A stretch of DNA of 61,064 nt from CAYJGN01 sp964369635 (GCA_964369635.1 CAYJGN010000003.1:1-61064); one strand, 5' to 3'; positions 32,384 through 41,546 are shown, counted from the stretch's first letter. The notes: generated by a model not told the origin, from the letters alone. Numbers and translations are program-made.

Positions 32384-32409
32384 AAATGCACCTTAAGGTG
32401 CATTTTTTT
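32382..32409. terminator. Bidirectional terminator
   Basis: AAAAATGCACC pairs with GGTGCATTTTTTT around TTAA. It serves the HTH gene on the plus strand and the histidine kinase on the minus strand. Confidence 0.88.
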
Positions 32410-32422
32410 ATTTTATATTTAA

Positions 32423-33832
32423 TCAGTTAAAATCAAAGAAAAATGTTGTATAGCTGCCTTGGGCGCTCTCGAGGGTCATTTTGATATTATGTCTGCTTGC
32501 TATTTCCTTTGCAATAGGTAGGCCAAGTCCGGTGCCTTCTTTATTTTTCTCGTGTCTCGACTTATAAAACCTATCGAAGATATACGGCATATCGTCCTTT
32601 GGTATACCGATGCCGTTATCGGTTATCGAGAGGATGTTATTTTCAAAATTCACCTTTACAACTCCATTTTCAGGTGAGAATTTAATTGCATTGTCAAGAA
32701 CTATCATAAGCATCTGGCGAAGTCTGCCATAATCTCCAATATAGCTGTGCATCTCGCAGTCACGCGTTAGAACAACTTCGATATTTCTATTAAGTGCAAG
32801 TTGTCTGCAACTTCTTATAGTATCGTTTACAACCTCGCAGAGATTAACCTCATCGCGCTCGATATCAAATTCTGCATGTTGCAGTTTCGAGAGGTCTAAA
32901 AGATCGAGGACAAGCCTTGATAAAAGCTCGCTTTCCTTTAGCATCTGGCGATGGTATTCATCAACCTCAACAGGGTCTGTTATAATCTTATCATTTAGCG
33001 CCTCAAGGCTTCCCTTTATAACGGTGACCGGGGTTTTCAGCTCATGTGAGACGTTTGAGAGAAAATCTCGCCTTAGCATATCAAGCCGCTCGCTTTGGTT
33101 TTTTGCCTCATAAAGCCTGTCTGAAAGGTTATCTATAACCGTTGCAAGCTCGCCTATCTCATCGTTTAATAAAACGCCTGTCTTTGCACTGTAATCGCCG
33201 TCCGCAAGTGCGAGGGCGGTGTTTTTCATCTTATGCAAGGGGTCGGTAAATTGGCGAGATAGGATAAATGCGATAAGACTCGCAACCAAAAGCGCTCCGG
33301 CTATTGAAGCGGTTAGAAGCAATAAACTGCTGCTAACAAGGGTGTTTATACCTGAAATCGGCTGGTGCAAAAGCAAGACTCCGATAATTCGCTCGCCGTT
33401 CATCGAATAGATAGGTGTTCCAACAGTTAGCGTAGCGCTATTTATAACAGTGCTGAAATTTTCAGAAAACTTAGTCTTTCCTTCAAGTGCTTCTGTTATA
33501 ATCTGCTCGGCATCGTTTGGGAGCTCATTTAGCGAATATAGATCTCCGCCGCCAAACATAGTACCTGTATCGGGAGCTACAACCCAAATATCTCCCTCGT
33601 TCATCGAAATGTAAAGCTCGAGGTAGTCTGTTAGTTGAAGGGATGAGTTTGCAAAGCCTTTTGAGATATTTTCAGCAATTCCAATAGCCCTTGCCTCCAT
33701 GCTATCTTTATAGATATTAGTTGTATTCCAGCGGAAAATAAAATTAAATACCGATATCATGATGAAGATGAGCGATAAAAGAGCTAAGATAAAATGCAGA
33801 GTGAGCTTTTTATTAATCTTACTCTCCCACAT
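32423..33832 (-). CDS. Sensor histidine kinase (HAMP type)
   Basis: About 469 residues. Two membrane helices (about 10-32 and 155-180) bracket an extracytoplasmic sensor. HAMP follows, then the HisKA dimerisation helix with phospho-acceptor His263 in SHELKTP, then the ATPase domain with N box LDNAIKFSP, G1 DNGIGIP and G2 GTGLGL. All catalytic boxes are intact. The ATG at 33832 overlaps the regulator by 14 nt with GGAG seven bases upstream. Partner of the response regulator just upstream; the signal is unknown. Confidence 0.93.
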   Translation of the reverse strand: MWESKINKKLTLHFILALLSLIFIMISVFNFIFRWNTTNIYKDSMEARAIGIAENISKGFANSSLQLTDYLELYISMNEGDIWVVAPDTGTMFGGGDLYSLNELPNDAEQIITEALEGKTKFSENFSTVINSATLTVGTPIYSMNGERIIGVLLLHQPISGINTLVSSSLLLLTASIAGALLVASLIAFILSRQFTDPLHKMKNTALALADGDYSAKTGVLLNDEIGELATVIDNLSDRLYEAKNQSERLDMLRRDFLSNVSHELKTPVTVIKGSLEALNDKIITDPVEVDEYHRQMLKESELLSRLVLDLLDLSKLQHAEFDIERDEVNLCEVVNDTIRSCRQLALNRNIEVVLTRDCEMHSYIGDYGRLRQMLMIVLDNAIKFSPENGVVKVNFENNILSITDNGIGIPKDDMPYIFDRFYKSRHEKNKEGTGLGLPIAKEIASRHNIKMTLESAQGSYTTFFFDFN

Positions 33833-34514
33833 CTTCACTCTCCATAAACTTATATCCAACTCCCCAAATGGTTTTTATTTCCCAGTTTGGGTGGTCGTAA
33901 GCATCGATTTTTGCGCGCAGTCTTTTAATATGGCTATCAACAGTTCTGCTGTCTCCAAAATAGTCGTAACCCCAGAGGGAGGAGAGGAGGTTGTCCCTTG
34001 AGAAGACCTTATTTTTCTCGACGGCAAGGGTCCAGAGAAGCTCGGTTTCTTTTTTTGTAAGGGTGACGATATCAGCACCGATAGTCACCTGGTATTTATC
34101 GAGATCAATTTTCAAATTATCAATAGTAATGACGTTATTAGCATTCTCATTTATATTAATACGGCGCAAAATAGCTTTGACGCGCGCCATAACCTCAGCT
34201 GGTGAAAATGGTTTTATAACATAGTCGTCAGCACCTATCTCAAGGCCCATAATCTTTTCAAAATCCTCGCCCTTAGCGGTGACCATAATTATCGGCACAT
34301 TGCTCTTTTTGCGGATAAGTTTGCAAACTTCAAAACCATCCATAACAGGCATCGAGACGTCGAGTAGGATTATATCGAAATCATTATCGTTAAAAGCATC
34401 ATAAGCTTCTCCGCCATCAAAAGTGCAGACTGCCTCAAAACCCTCGCTTATAGCATATTTTGAGAGGATTGAAGTAATTTGAACATTATCGTCGGCTATT
34501 AGCATTTTTGGCAT
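33819..34514 (-). CDS. OmpR/PhoB-type response regulator
   Basis: About 231 residues. The receiver domain (1-120) has the acidic pocket Asp8-Asp9, phospho-acceptor Asp52 (LLDVSMP) and Lys in VIKPF. The C-terminal winged helix carries LTKKETELL and SRTVDSHIKRLRAKI. The ATG at 34514 follows AAAGGGGTG. The promoter region runs into the assembly gap at 34543-34552, so the operon start cannot be read. Confidence 0.94.
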   Translation of the reverse strand: MPKMLIADDNVQITSILSKYAISEGFEAVCTFDGGEAYDAFNDNDFDIILLDVSMPVMDGFEVCKLIRKKSNVPIIMVTAKGEDFEKIMGLEIGADDYVIKPFSPAEVMARVKAILRRININENANNVITIDNLKIDLDKYQVTIGADIVTLTKKETELLWTLAVEKNKVFSRDNLLSSLWGYDYFGDSRTVDSHIKRLRAKIDAYDHPNWEIKTIWGVGYKFMESEDVGE

Positions 34515-34542
34515 AAAAAACACCCCTTTATTAATTTCTGAT

Positions 34543-34552
34543 NNNNNNNNNN
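34543..34552. other. Assembly gap
   Basis: Ten N between the response regulator and the AEC gene. An unknown length of sequence, possibly including the two-component promoter, is missing. Confidence 0.95.
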
Positions 34553-34568
34553 TTATTTTGTGTCAAAA

Positions 34569-35513
34569 TTATGTAATAATAAACCCAAGTGAGCTAAGTG
34601 TGAATATCCATAGAAAGATGGTTATTATCGAGAATAGCGAGGTGAAAACAACGAGCTGACCTGCGAGTGCATCGTCGCCGCCGAGTATCTGCGCTGTTGA
34701 AAATGAAGAGATTGCAACCGGACTTGCAAGCATAGCGAGTATAGTTACAAGATACACATCCGAAACGCCAATCAGAATTAGTATTGGAATAATTAGTGCG
34801 GGTGCGAGGATAAGTTTTGAAAAAACGCCTATAGTTAGCTGTTTTCGATATTTTACCGTATCTGAAAACTTAAATGAGGCACCAAGCGCTATAAGACCAA
34901 CGGGAGATGCTGTATTTGCTATTGAGCGGATAGGTGAAACAGCGATTTCTGGTATTCTGATATTTAAGAAATAGAAGAGAAAAGCTAAAACTGCCGCTAT
35001 TATAATCGGGTTTTTAGCTATGTTTTTGGCAATGGTGCGAACACTTGGCTTTGAATCTCTAAAGAACTCGAATGCAAAAATCGAGAACATATTTGTTATC
35101 GGAACGGTGAAAGCAATTAGCAGTGAGGTATAAATGATACCTGTATCACCATATAAAGTGCTTGCAATTGAAAGGCCGAATATGATAAAATTACTGCGAA
35201 GGACAGCTTGCGCTAAAACTGGTTTTCGGGTATTATCACTCTCAAACTTAGCGCCGATAAAAAGTCCTAAAAGCGCAACTGTAACAGCAGATAAAACCCC
35301 TTGTAGAATAAAAACGGGATTTAAATACTGCTTAATATCAACGCTGTAAACGTTTATGAAGAGCGAAAAGGGAAGTGCTATGCCGAAGACGAAACTGTTT
35401 AGTGCGCCAGAGGCTGTATCGCTTATAAGATTTATTCTTCTAAAAACAAACCCTAAAAGCAGATAGATGAGTATCGGGAAGACAACTTCAAAAGATAACA
35501 TAAGATTTTCCAT
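34569..35513 (-). CDS. AEC (auxin efflux carrier) family transporter
   Basis: A membrane protein of about 314 residues with ten helices in two inverted halves. The half-repeats contain the conserved NSFVFGIALPFSLF near residue 39 and the C-terminal ASPVAISSFSTAQILGGD motif. Bacterial AEC proteins carry malate, malonate or other small organic acids; the substrate here is not known. The start at 35513 follows AGGGGTG. It is divergent from the DUF896 gene. Confidence 0.88.
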   Translation of the reverse strand: MENLMLSFEVVFPILIYLLLGFVFRRINLISDTASGALNSFVFGIALPFSLFINVYSVDIKQYLNPVFILQGVLSAVTVALLGLFIGAKFESDNTRKPVLAQAVLRSNFIIFGLSIASTLYGDTGIIYTSLLIAFTVPITNMFSIFAFEFFRDSKPSVRTIAKNIAKNPIIIAAVLAFLFYFLNIRIPEIAVSPIRSIANTASPVGLIALGASFKFSDTVKYRKQLTIGVFSKLILAPALIIPILILIGVSDVYLVTILAMLASPVAISSFSTAQILGGDDALAGQLVVFTSLFSIITIFLWIFTLSSLGFIIT

Positions 35514-35579
35514 AAAAACACCCCTTAATATCAGCATTATACCACACTTTATAAGGGAATAAAACAATAAGGAGATAGC

Positions 35580-35780
35580 ATGGACGAAAAAAAGATAGCG
35601 CGAATTAATGAACTTGCAAAAAAGAGCAGAGAAGAGGATTTGTCGACAGATGAATTAGCAGAGCAGAAAAGATTGCGCGAAGAGTATATCGCGAGTTTTA
35701 GAAATAATTTAAAAGCAACGCTTGATAATACTTATATAGTTGATGACGAGGGAAACAAGAAAAAGTTGGGAGAGAAATAG
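35580..35780 (+). CDS. DUF896 family small protein
   Basis: A 66-residue protein of the YnzC/UPF0291 family: a helical hairpin (about 1-45) with KIARINELAKKS and EEYIASFRNNLKATLDN, then a short tail. Function unknown; B. subtilis homologues are linked to the SOS regulon. AAGGAG precedes the ATG. The HAD gene starts directly after the stop. Confidence 0.9.
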   Translation: MDEKKIARINELAKKSREEDLSTDELAEQKRLREEYIASFRNNLKATLDNTYIVDDEGNKKKLGEK

Positions 35781-36422
35781 ATGATTGACAGCATAAATAC
35801 ATCGTTCAAAGGGGCGGTTTTCGATCTCGATGGAACGATTATAGACTCGCTTCCTTTTTGGGATAATATGAATAAAGAGTTTTTTGCAGAGTACTGCGCT
35901 GATAAAGAGGTAGATGAGAGCAGAATTCGAGGGATGAGCATTAAAATGTCTGTCGATTATATTGTCGATGAACTCGGTGTTTTAGAGAAAAAAGAGACGT
36001 TAATTCAAGATATTAAAGATAAAATGACAAAAGCATATTTTGAAGAAATTCCGATAAAAAAGGGTGCCGATAAGCTTATTCGAAATCTTCGCAGTCGAGG
36101 GGTTCCGCTCTCGGTCTGTACCGCTTGTGATATAACTCTTGCAAAGGGAGCTCTTAGAAGGCTTAATTTAATTGACTATTTTGATCATATAGTAAGCACT
36201 CATGAACTGCAGATGGATAAAAGCAATACCGATGTATATGAGCTTATGAGCGAAAAAATGGGGATACCAACTGCGGATTTGGCTATGTTTGAAGATACTT
36301 ATCGCTGCATGAAAGCGGCAAACGAAGCTGGAATGAAGGTTATCGCTATTGAAGATAAGGGGAGTGTTGCTGAGAAGCATCTGATTGAAAAAATAGCAGA
36401 TGACTATCTAATTTTCAGCTAA
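35781..36422 (+). CDS. HAD superfamily phosphatase, subclass IA
   Basis: A 213-residue HAD hydrolase. The nucleophile motif is FDLDGTI (residues 15-21), the Thr/Ser motif SVCTACD, and the late acid motif is FEDTYRC rather than the commoner EDS. An alpha-helical cap lies between motifs 1 and 2. Resembles phosphoglycolate- or sugar-phosphate phosphatases; the substrate is not predictable. It follows DUF896 without a gap. Confidence 0.88.
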   Translation: MIDSINTSFKGAVFDLDGTIIDSLPFWDNMNKEFFAEYCADKEVDESRIRGMSIKMSVDYIVDELGVLEKKETLIQDIKDKMTKAYFEEIPIKKGADKLIRNLRSRGVPLSVCTACDITLAKGALRRLNLIDYFDHIVSTHELQMDKSNTDVYELMSEKMGIPTADLAMFEDTYRCMKAANEAGMKVIAIEDKGSVAEKHLIEKIADDYLIFS

Positions 36423-36431
36423 ATAATTATT

Positions 36432-36995
36432 ATGAAGATATACGGTTTTGATTTTGATGAAACTATAACATATAAAGACTCAACCTACCTCTATTTAAGG
36501 TTTTGCTATAAGAGATACAGAGCGGCTAAAAGAACAGTTTTGAAAGCTCTCTGGAATGGTCTTCTTTTTAAGCTCGGTTTTCGCGACAGAGCGCAGATGA
36601 AGACGGTTGTCTTCTCGTTTTTAAAGGATGTTGATGCTTATGAGTCGGCGGAGCTTTTTTGGGCAGAGAACAAAGACCAGATAAAGCAGTTTTATTTAGA
36701 GAGAGATAGAAAAGATGATGTTATTCTATCGGCATCTCCGAAATTTTTGCTTGAAGGGATATGCAAAGAGCTTGGTGTGAAGCATCTAATAGCAACTGAG
36801 ATAGATATAAAAACGGGTAAGATAGAGATAAATAACCATGGAGAGAATAAGGTTGTTCGCCTGCGAGAGGAAATGCCAAACTTTGAGATGGAGGAATTCT
36901 ATTCAGACTCAAAAATAGATACTCCGCTTGCAAAACTTGCAAAGAGAGCTTATCTTGTCCGCGGCGATGAGATAGTTGATTTTTTTGAGGGGTGA
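36432..36995 (+). CDS. HAD-IB family phosphatase
   Basis: A 187-residue HAD hydrolase of the phosphoserine-phosphatase-like IB group: FDFDETIT (motif I), SASPKFLLE (motif II) and YSDSKIDTPL (motif III) are present. It starts nine bases after the first HAD gene. The stop overlaps a potential upstream start of dinB, so the four genes from DUF896 to dinB form one transcript. Confidence 0.88.
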   Translation: MKIYGFDFDETITYKDSTYLYLRFCYKRYRAAKRTVLKALWNGLLFKLGFRDRAQMKTVVFSFLKDVDAYESAELFWAENKDQIKQFYLERDRKDDVILSASPKFLLEGICKELGVKHLIATEIDIKTGKIEINNHGENKVVRLREEMPNFEMEEFYSDSKIDTPLAKLAKRAYLVRGDEIVDFFEG

Positions 36996-37000
36996 TAGCT

Positions 37001-38221
37001 TTGGAGCGAGATATTCTGCACTGTGATGCCAATGGATTTTATGCTTCAGTTGAGCTTCTTTTTAACCCGCAATATAAAGATTTTCCAGTTGTCGTTGGTG
37101 GTAATGAGGAAAATCGCCATGGAATTGTCCTTGCTAAAAACGAGGTAGCGAAAAAATATAATATTAAAACAGGTGAGCCGCTCTCGTTTGCAAGAAATAA
37201 ATGCAAAGACCTTGTTATCCTGCCGCCACACCATGATTTATATGCCGCTTATTGCGATATGATTAATGAAATTTATCTGAGGTATACTGATTTAGTTGAG
37301 CCTTTTGGGATTGATGAGAGCTGGCTTGATATAACTAATTCAAAGCAGCTTTTTGGCGGCGACCCCGAAAAAATTGCAGATATGATACGAGCAGAAGTTT
37401 ATAGAGAGCTTGGGCTTACCGTCTCAGTTGGGGTATCTTTTAATAAAATATTCGCAAAGCTTGGAAGCGATATGAAAAAGCCGGATGCTACAACGGTTAT
37501 AACAAGAGCTGATTTTAAAGAAAAGATATATTCTCTGCCAGTTTCCGACCTTATCTATGTTGGTAGGGCGGTTTTTGAGTTTTTAAAAAAGTGTGAGATT
37601 AATACTATAGGAGACCTTGCGGCGGCGGATAGGGTGTTTTTGGAGCGTGCGCTTGGCAAGGTAGGGGTTACCCTTTCGATAAATGCGAGGGGAGAGGATA
37701 GTGCTCTGGTAGCTTCCTATTATAAGGAGAATGTACCGAAAACAGTTGGAAACGGGCTCACCTTTCGAAGGAACCTTGAGAGTTTAAACGATATAAAATC
37801 AGGCCTATCAGCTCTTTGTGACAGCGTTGCTTCAAGATTGCGCAAAAAAAAGCTACGCACAACCGGCGTAGCTGTTTCTGTTAAATTTTCGGATTTTACC
37901 CATATCTCAAAGCAGAGGAGTCTAAAGACCTCGACCGACCTTGCAAAGATTATCTATAATGAAGCATTGTCACTCACAAAAGAATGCTATGGGAAAAGAT
38001 CGATAAGGGCGCTCACGGTGACGGCTATTAACCTTGTTGATGAGAATAATATGGGGCAGATATCCTTTTTAGAGCCTTTGGAAAATACCGAAAAACAAGA
38101 GAATATCGAACGTGCTATGGATGAAATTCGATTGAAATACGGAAAAGGCAGCATAAAACTTGCAAATACCGTCGATACCGACCTCGGTATTGATTTCGAT
38201 AAAGACAAAGATTACGATTGA
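37001..38221 (+). CDS. dinB: DNA polymerase IV (Y family)
   Basis: A translesion polymerase of about 406 residues. Catalytic acidic residues are in LHCDANGFYASVE and in FGIDESWLDIT. The helix-hairpin-helix and little-finger domains follow. The C-terminal QISFLEP stretch resembles a beta-clamp-binding motif. I place the start at the TTG at 37001, six bases after GAGGGGTGA. The usual SOS role is likely, but I see no clear LexA box before the operon. Confidence 0.92.
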   Translation: MERDILHCDANGFYASVELLFNPQYKDFPVVVGGNEENRHGIVLAKNEVAKKYNIKTGEPLSFARNKCKDLVILPPHHDLYAAYCDMINEIYLRYTDLVEPFGIDESWLDITNSKQLFGGDPEKIADMIRAEVYRELGLTVSVGVSFNKIFAKLGSDMKKPDATTVITRADFKEKIYSLPVSDLIYVGRAVFEFLKKCEINTIGDLAAADRVFLERALGKVGVTLSINARGEDSALVASYYKENVPKTVGNGLTFRRNLESLNDIKSGLSALCDSVASRLRKKKLRTTGVAVSVKFSDFTHISKQRSLKTSTDLAKIIYNEALSLTKECYGKRSIRALTVTAINLVDENNMGQISFLEPLENTEKQENIERAMDEIRLKYGKGSIKLANTVDTDLGIDFDKDKDYD

Positions 38222-38262
38222 TAATTGCGGACGTTATCAGTGTGCAGTTGAGTTAGAAGCAA

Positions 38263-38703
38263 CTAACGTTCGTCGAAAAATAAACCTTTATTGTTAGTAT
38301 AATGAAATAACGCCTTCTTTATAAAATCTTCGGTTATCTCAAAATGCTCAGCGAGCTCATAAACTTCGCGGTAGCCATTTCGCATAGCCTCACAAAGCTC
38401 CTCGTAGGGGAGATATCTCTCGATTGCCGTTCTGTCAGCGCAGCGCTCGCAGCGCTCGATTGTCAGTTTATCGGTATCGAACTTATATAGGGTACCGGTT
38501 TTGCAATGACCATATTCGTGCATCAAAATCTCTTTGAGCTCGCGCTCTTTGGTCTCGTATGACTTATCAATGAAGATACCATAATCAGATTTGTTGAGCG
38601 AAATTGTCACTGCTGAAGCAAACCCTATATTGTCATAGAATATGTCGTAGTTATTTTTTTTGAAGTCTGAGTAAATCGTTTCAAGTTTAATCAAGTTTAC
38701 CAC
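38263..38703 (-). CDS. ImmA/IrrE family metallopeptidase-like protein
   Basis: A 146-residue protein with the zinc peptidase motif HEYGH (near residue 68) and a downstream acidic helix (CADRTAIERYL) supplying the third ligand. Proteins of this family cleave a repressor such as ImmR. The partner repressor is normally the adjacent gene; none is here, and no other phage gene is near. It is convergent with dinB. Confidence 0.8.
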   Translation of the reverse strand: MVNLIKLETIYSDFKKNNYDIFYDNIGFASAVTISLNKSDYGIFIDKSYETKERELKEILMHEYGHCKTGTLYKFDTDKLTIERCERCADRTAIERYLPYEELCEAMRNGYREVYELAEHFEITEDFIKKALFHYTNNKGLFFDER

Positions 38704-38834
38704 ATCCTATTTATGTTATTTATACTGTATCACATTTTTTGTACAATAAACAGTACAAAAATAGACAATTATTTTGCTTAAATAAAACGTTTTTGCTAAA
38801 TGATTACCCCTTTTTACCTTTTTTAAGTTATAAC

Positions 38835-38863
38835 TTGACAATTTTGTGTTTTTTTGGTAAACT
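38835..38863 (+). promoter_or_regulatory. Promoter in the 38.7-39.1 kb intergenic region
   Basis: TTGACA and TAAACT with a 17-bp spacer. It could drive the MATE gene through a leader of about 250 nt or a short peptide gene just downstream. Confidence 0.55.
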
Positions 38864-38886
38864 TATAGTAATCGAATAAATGGTGG

Positions 38887-38976
38887 TTGGTGGCTTTATT
38901 ATCGCTGTATCATATTTTGACAGCGGTTATAGGGGTGCTATTTTTTTATCGTTTTGCGAAGAGAAATATAAAGTGA
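38887..38976 (+). CDS. Possible 29-residue membrane peptide
   Basis: A TTG-started frame encodes a hydrophobic stretch LVALLSLYHILTAVIGVLFF followed by a basic tail (FAKRNIK), the form of a small membrane peptide. It lies about 25 bp after a good promoter. The ribosome binding site is weak (TGGTGG), and a second frame from an ATG at 38880 also stays open for 42 codons. Treat as a candidate only. Confidence 0.25.
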   Translation: MVALLSLYHILTAVIGVLFFYRFAKRNIK

Positions 38977-39060
38977 AAAGTAATATTAAAGTGAAAAGTT
39001 TTGGGTCGTAAAGTGAATTTTGCAAATGGGAAATAAAAGATTTTCAGCCTTTATTCTTCA

Positions 39061-39102
39061 TTAACAAATAATCATAGCGAAGCAGCGATTGTTTATATTA
39101 TA
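39061..39102. repeat. Small hairpin repeat, copy 2
   Basis: AAATAATC (39066-39073) faces GATTGTTT (39087-39094) around ATAGCGAAGC, followed by ATATTATA. Near-identical to 41-80. It lies within 30 bp of the MATE start, so it is in the mRNA leader. Confidence 0.6.
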
Positions 39103-39122
39103 ATTGAGAGGTTTTAAAAAAA

Positions 39123-40490
39123 ATGCAAAAATTTAGTCTTATAAAAGAAAAATCATTTTATAAAACGCTTGCAACGATAGCAACACCTATCGTATTGCAA
39201 AATCTTGTCGGGTTTGCGGTGCAGATTTCGGATAGTTTGATGGTTGGTAGTTTAAATGAAACAGCATTTTCAGCAGTAAACCTTGCAAATCAGATGAGCT
39301 TTATATTTATGATATTCTGCTTTGGATTTGCCTCAGGAGGATCTATGCTGATAGCCCAGTATTGGGGGAAAAAGGATACGAAAACTATAAGCAAAATAGT
39401 CTCGTTTACTATTCTTCTAATGATGGGGATTTCGATTTTATTCACGACGATAGGCGTTCTCTTTCCAGAATTCGTTATGCGACTATATACTCCAGATATC
39501 GCTCTTATAACAGAAGGAGCTAAATATCTTCGGGTTATGACTCTAAGCTTTTTGTTTTATGGGTTCTCAAATACCTATCTTATGATGCTTCGTAGTGTTG
39601 AGCAGGTCAGGTTCCCGCTACTTGTTGGATTTATCTCTTTCATTATAAATGTTTTCTTCAACTATGCTTTCATCTTCGGTGAATTTGGATTCCCAGAGCT
39701 TGGCGTTGTTGGTGCTGCAATAGGAACGCTGATTGCAAGGGCAACTGAGCTTGTGTTAGCGCTTATATATAATGCGAAGTTTGGAAGTAATGCAAAGATA
39801 ACGATTAAAAATATGTTAAAGCCTGAGAAATGGCTTGTGAAGGATTATTTTAAGCATTCTATCCCTGTTGTCTTCAATGAGATGCTTTGGGGAATAGGTG
39901 CATCTATCCACGCCGCTATTTTTGGGCGGATGGGTCAGGCGGCTGTTGCGGCAACGTCAGTTGTCGGAACGGTTATGCAACTCGGTCAGGTGGCTATATT
40001 TGGTGTAGGAAACGCAACGGCTATAATAATAGGTAAAGCACTTGGTGAGAATGATAACAAACGTGCGATAAGCGCAGCATTTACTCTAAATATTCTCTCG
40101 ATAGGAATTGGTATATTTGCAGCGATTGTCATAGCCCTCACCGGTGGACTATTTATAAATCTATACGAGCTTCCTGAGTCAACGAAATTAATTGCGCATG
40201 AAGTGCTTATAGTCGGCGGAATACTCGCTATAGTTCTATCAAATGAATTTGTAAACCTAATAGGTGTTTTGCGAGCGGGTGGCGATGTTAAATTTGTTCT
40301 AAAGCTCGACCTTGCAAGTATGTGGGTTGTGGCGGTTCCGCTCGGTGCGTTTATGGGACTTGTTTTAGAAGCACCAGTTTGGCTTGTCTATCTCTGTGTT
40401 CGAAGTGATACTATATTAAAGGCAGTAGGTGCTTTTATACGAATGTTGCAGGGAAAATGGGTAAGAAATATAACGAGGGACTTCGATTAG
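39123..40490 (+). CDS. MATE family efflux transporter
   Basis: A 455-residue multidrug/toxin extrusion protein with 12 predicted helices in two six-helix halves. The N-terminal block IVLQNLVGFAVQISDSLMVG and the second-half PVVFNEMLWGIGAS are typical of the clostridial NorM/DinF-like branch. Exports cationic compounds by Na+ or H+ antiport; the substrate is unknown. GAGAGG precedes the ATG. Single gene. Confidence 0.93.
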   Translation: MQKFSLIKEKSFYKTLATIATPIVLQNLVGFAVQISDSLMVGSLNETAFSAVNLANQMSFIFMIFCFGFASGGSMLIAQYWGKKDTKTISKIVSFTILLMMGISILFTTIGVLFPEFVMRLYTPDIALITEGAKYLRVMTLSFLFYGFSNTYLMMLRSVEQVRFPLLVGFISFIINVFFNYAFIFGEFGFPELGVVGAAIGTLIARATELVLALIYNAKFGSNAKITIKNMLKPEKWLVKDYFKHSIPVVFNEMLWGIGASIHAAIFGRMGQAAVAATSVVGTVMQLGQVAIFGVGNATAIIIGKALGENDNKRAISAAFTLNILSIGIGIFAAIVIALTGGLFINLYELPESTKLIAHEVLIVGGILAIVLSNEFVNLIGVLRAGGDVKFVLKLDLASMWVVAVPLGAFMGLVLEAPVWLVYLCVRSDTILKAVGAFIRMLQGKWVRNITRDFD

Positions 40491-40565
40491 TTGTAATATT
40501 ACACAGTGTTATTTGTAAAAATTGCACGAAAAACGTTTTATTTTACAATAATTTATATTATCAAC

Positions 40566-40594
40566 TTGACATTAATTTGTTTTTGAAGTAGACT
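40566..40594 (+). promoter_or_regulatory. Promoter of the sigma factor gene
   Basis: TTGACA and TAGACT with a 17-bp spacer. It resembles the promoter at 38835 in its T-rich spacer. Confidence 0.65.
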
Positions 40595-40629
40595 AAGAGT
40601 CATAGTTAATTCTCATATCGGAGGTTAGT

Positions 40630-41139
40630 TTGAAGAAAAGTTTTTTTAACGACCAAAAGATATCGGATATTATCGAAGAATATTCCCACCTTGTAAAGAA
40701 AAGGATTTATAGAATATCCGGACTTGATTCATATAAAGATGATCTTTTCCAAGAGGGTATGATAGGTCTTATGAAGGCGGCGGTTAGCTTCGATGAGGAC
40801 AAAGGTGTTCCTTTCGCCGTATATGCAACTATTTGTATTGACAGTAAAATTAATGGCGCTATTGCAACGTATAATAAGGTCGGCAATAAAATATTGACCG
40901 ATGCAGATATATTAAATGAGAATATCAAAGCGGATAGCAGTGATATTCAAAGTAATCTCGAGAGTAAGATGCGACTTGAGGCGGTATTTGAAAAAATGGA
41001 GTCTCTATCGCGAAATGAAAAAGAAAGCATTATCCTCTTCCTCGAGGGACATAGCTATCAGGAGATAGCGCAAAAACTTGGCATAACGGTAAAGTCGGTA
41101 GAAAATTCGATTTATCGGGTACGCCGTAAACTTCGGTAA
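40630..41139 (+). CDS. RNA polymerase sigma-70 family factor (SigH-like)
   Basis: A 169-residue alternative sigma factor. Region 2 (about 10-75) contains DDLFQEGMIGLMKAA and FAVYATICIDSKI; region 4 (about 118-169) has SYQEIAQKLGITVKSVENSI as the -35-recognition helix-turn-helix. No region 3 or long linker, as in the SigH group. TTG start after GGAGG. A zinc-ribbon gene follows 111 bp later. Confidence 0.88.
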   Translation: MKKSFFNDQKISDIIEEYSHLVKKRIYRISGLDSYKDDLFQEGMIGLMKAAVSFDEDKGVPFAVYATICIDSKINGAIATYNKVGNKILTDADILNENIKADSSDIQSNLESKMRLEAVFEKMESLSRNEKESIILFLEGHSYQEIAQKLGITVKSVENSIYRVRRKLR

Positions 41140-41250
41140 AAAGCAAAGTGCTTTTTATATATTATCAAAACCCATAAGCAACATTTAAAAGGCAAATACA
41201 CGGTCGGTTAAACGAGCTTGGGGCATCAAAAAAAAGGTAGGTATATCAAA

Positions 41251-41529
41251 ATGTTTAGCGACAGAAATCTAAATTGTAAAGAGTGCGGAAAAGAGTTCGT
41301 TTTCACAGCAGGTGAGCAGGAATTCTATGCAGCTAAAGGATTCGTAAATGATCCTCAGAGATGCAAAGATTGCCGTGACAACCGTAAAGCTGCAGCAAGA
41401 AGCTCAAGAGAGTATTTTGCAGCAACTTGTGCAAAGTGTGGAGCAGAGGCTAAAGTTCCTTTCAGACCACATGAAGAGCGTCCCGTATATTGCAGCGAGT
41501 GTTTTGCAAGTATGAGAGATGAAGCGTAA
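41251..41529 (+). CDS. Double zinc-ribbon protein
   Basis: A 92-residue protein with four Cys pairs: CKEC, CKDC, CAKC and CSEC, forming two zinc ribbons separated by a basic linker (NRKAAARSSRE). Common in Clostridia, of unknown role. The ATG follows AAGGTAGG by eight bases. Its terminator is immediately downstream. Confidence 0.85.
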   Translation: MFSDRNLNCKECGKEFVFTAGEQEFYAAKGFVNDPQRCKDCRDNRKAAARSSREYFAATCAKCGAEAKVPFRPHEERPVYCSECFASMRDEA

Positions 41530-41546
41530 GATATTTCGCTTTTGAA

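Noticed and set aside
38222..39122. Prophage remnant suggested by the ImmA-like peptidase
   Set aside because: No integrase, repressor or structural phage gene is nearby, so one peptidase is not enough.
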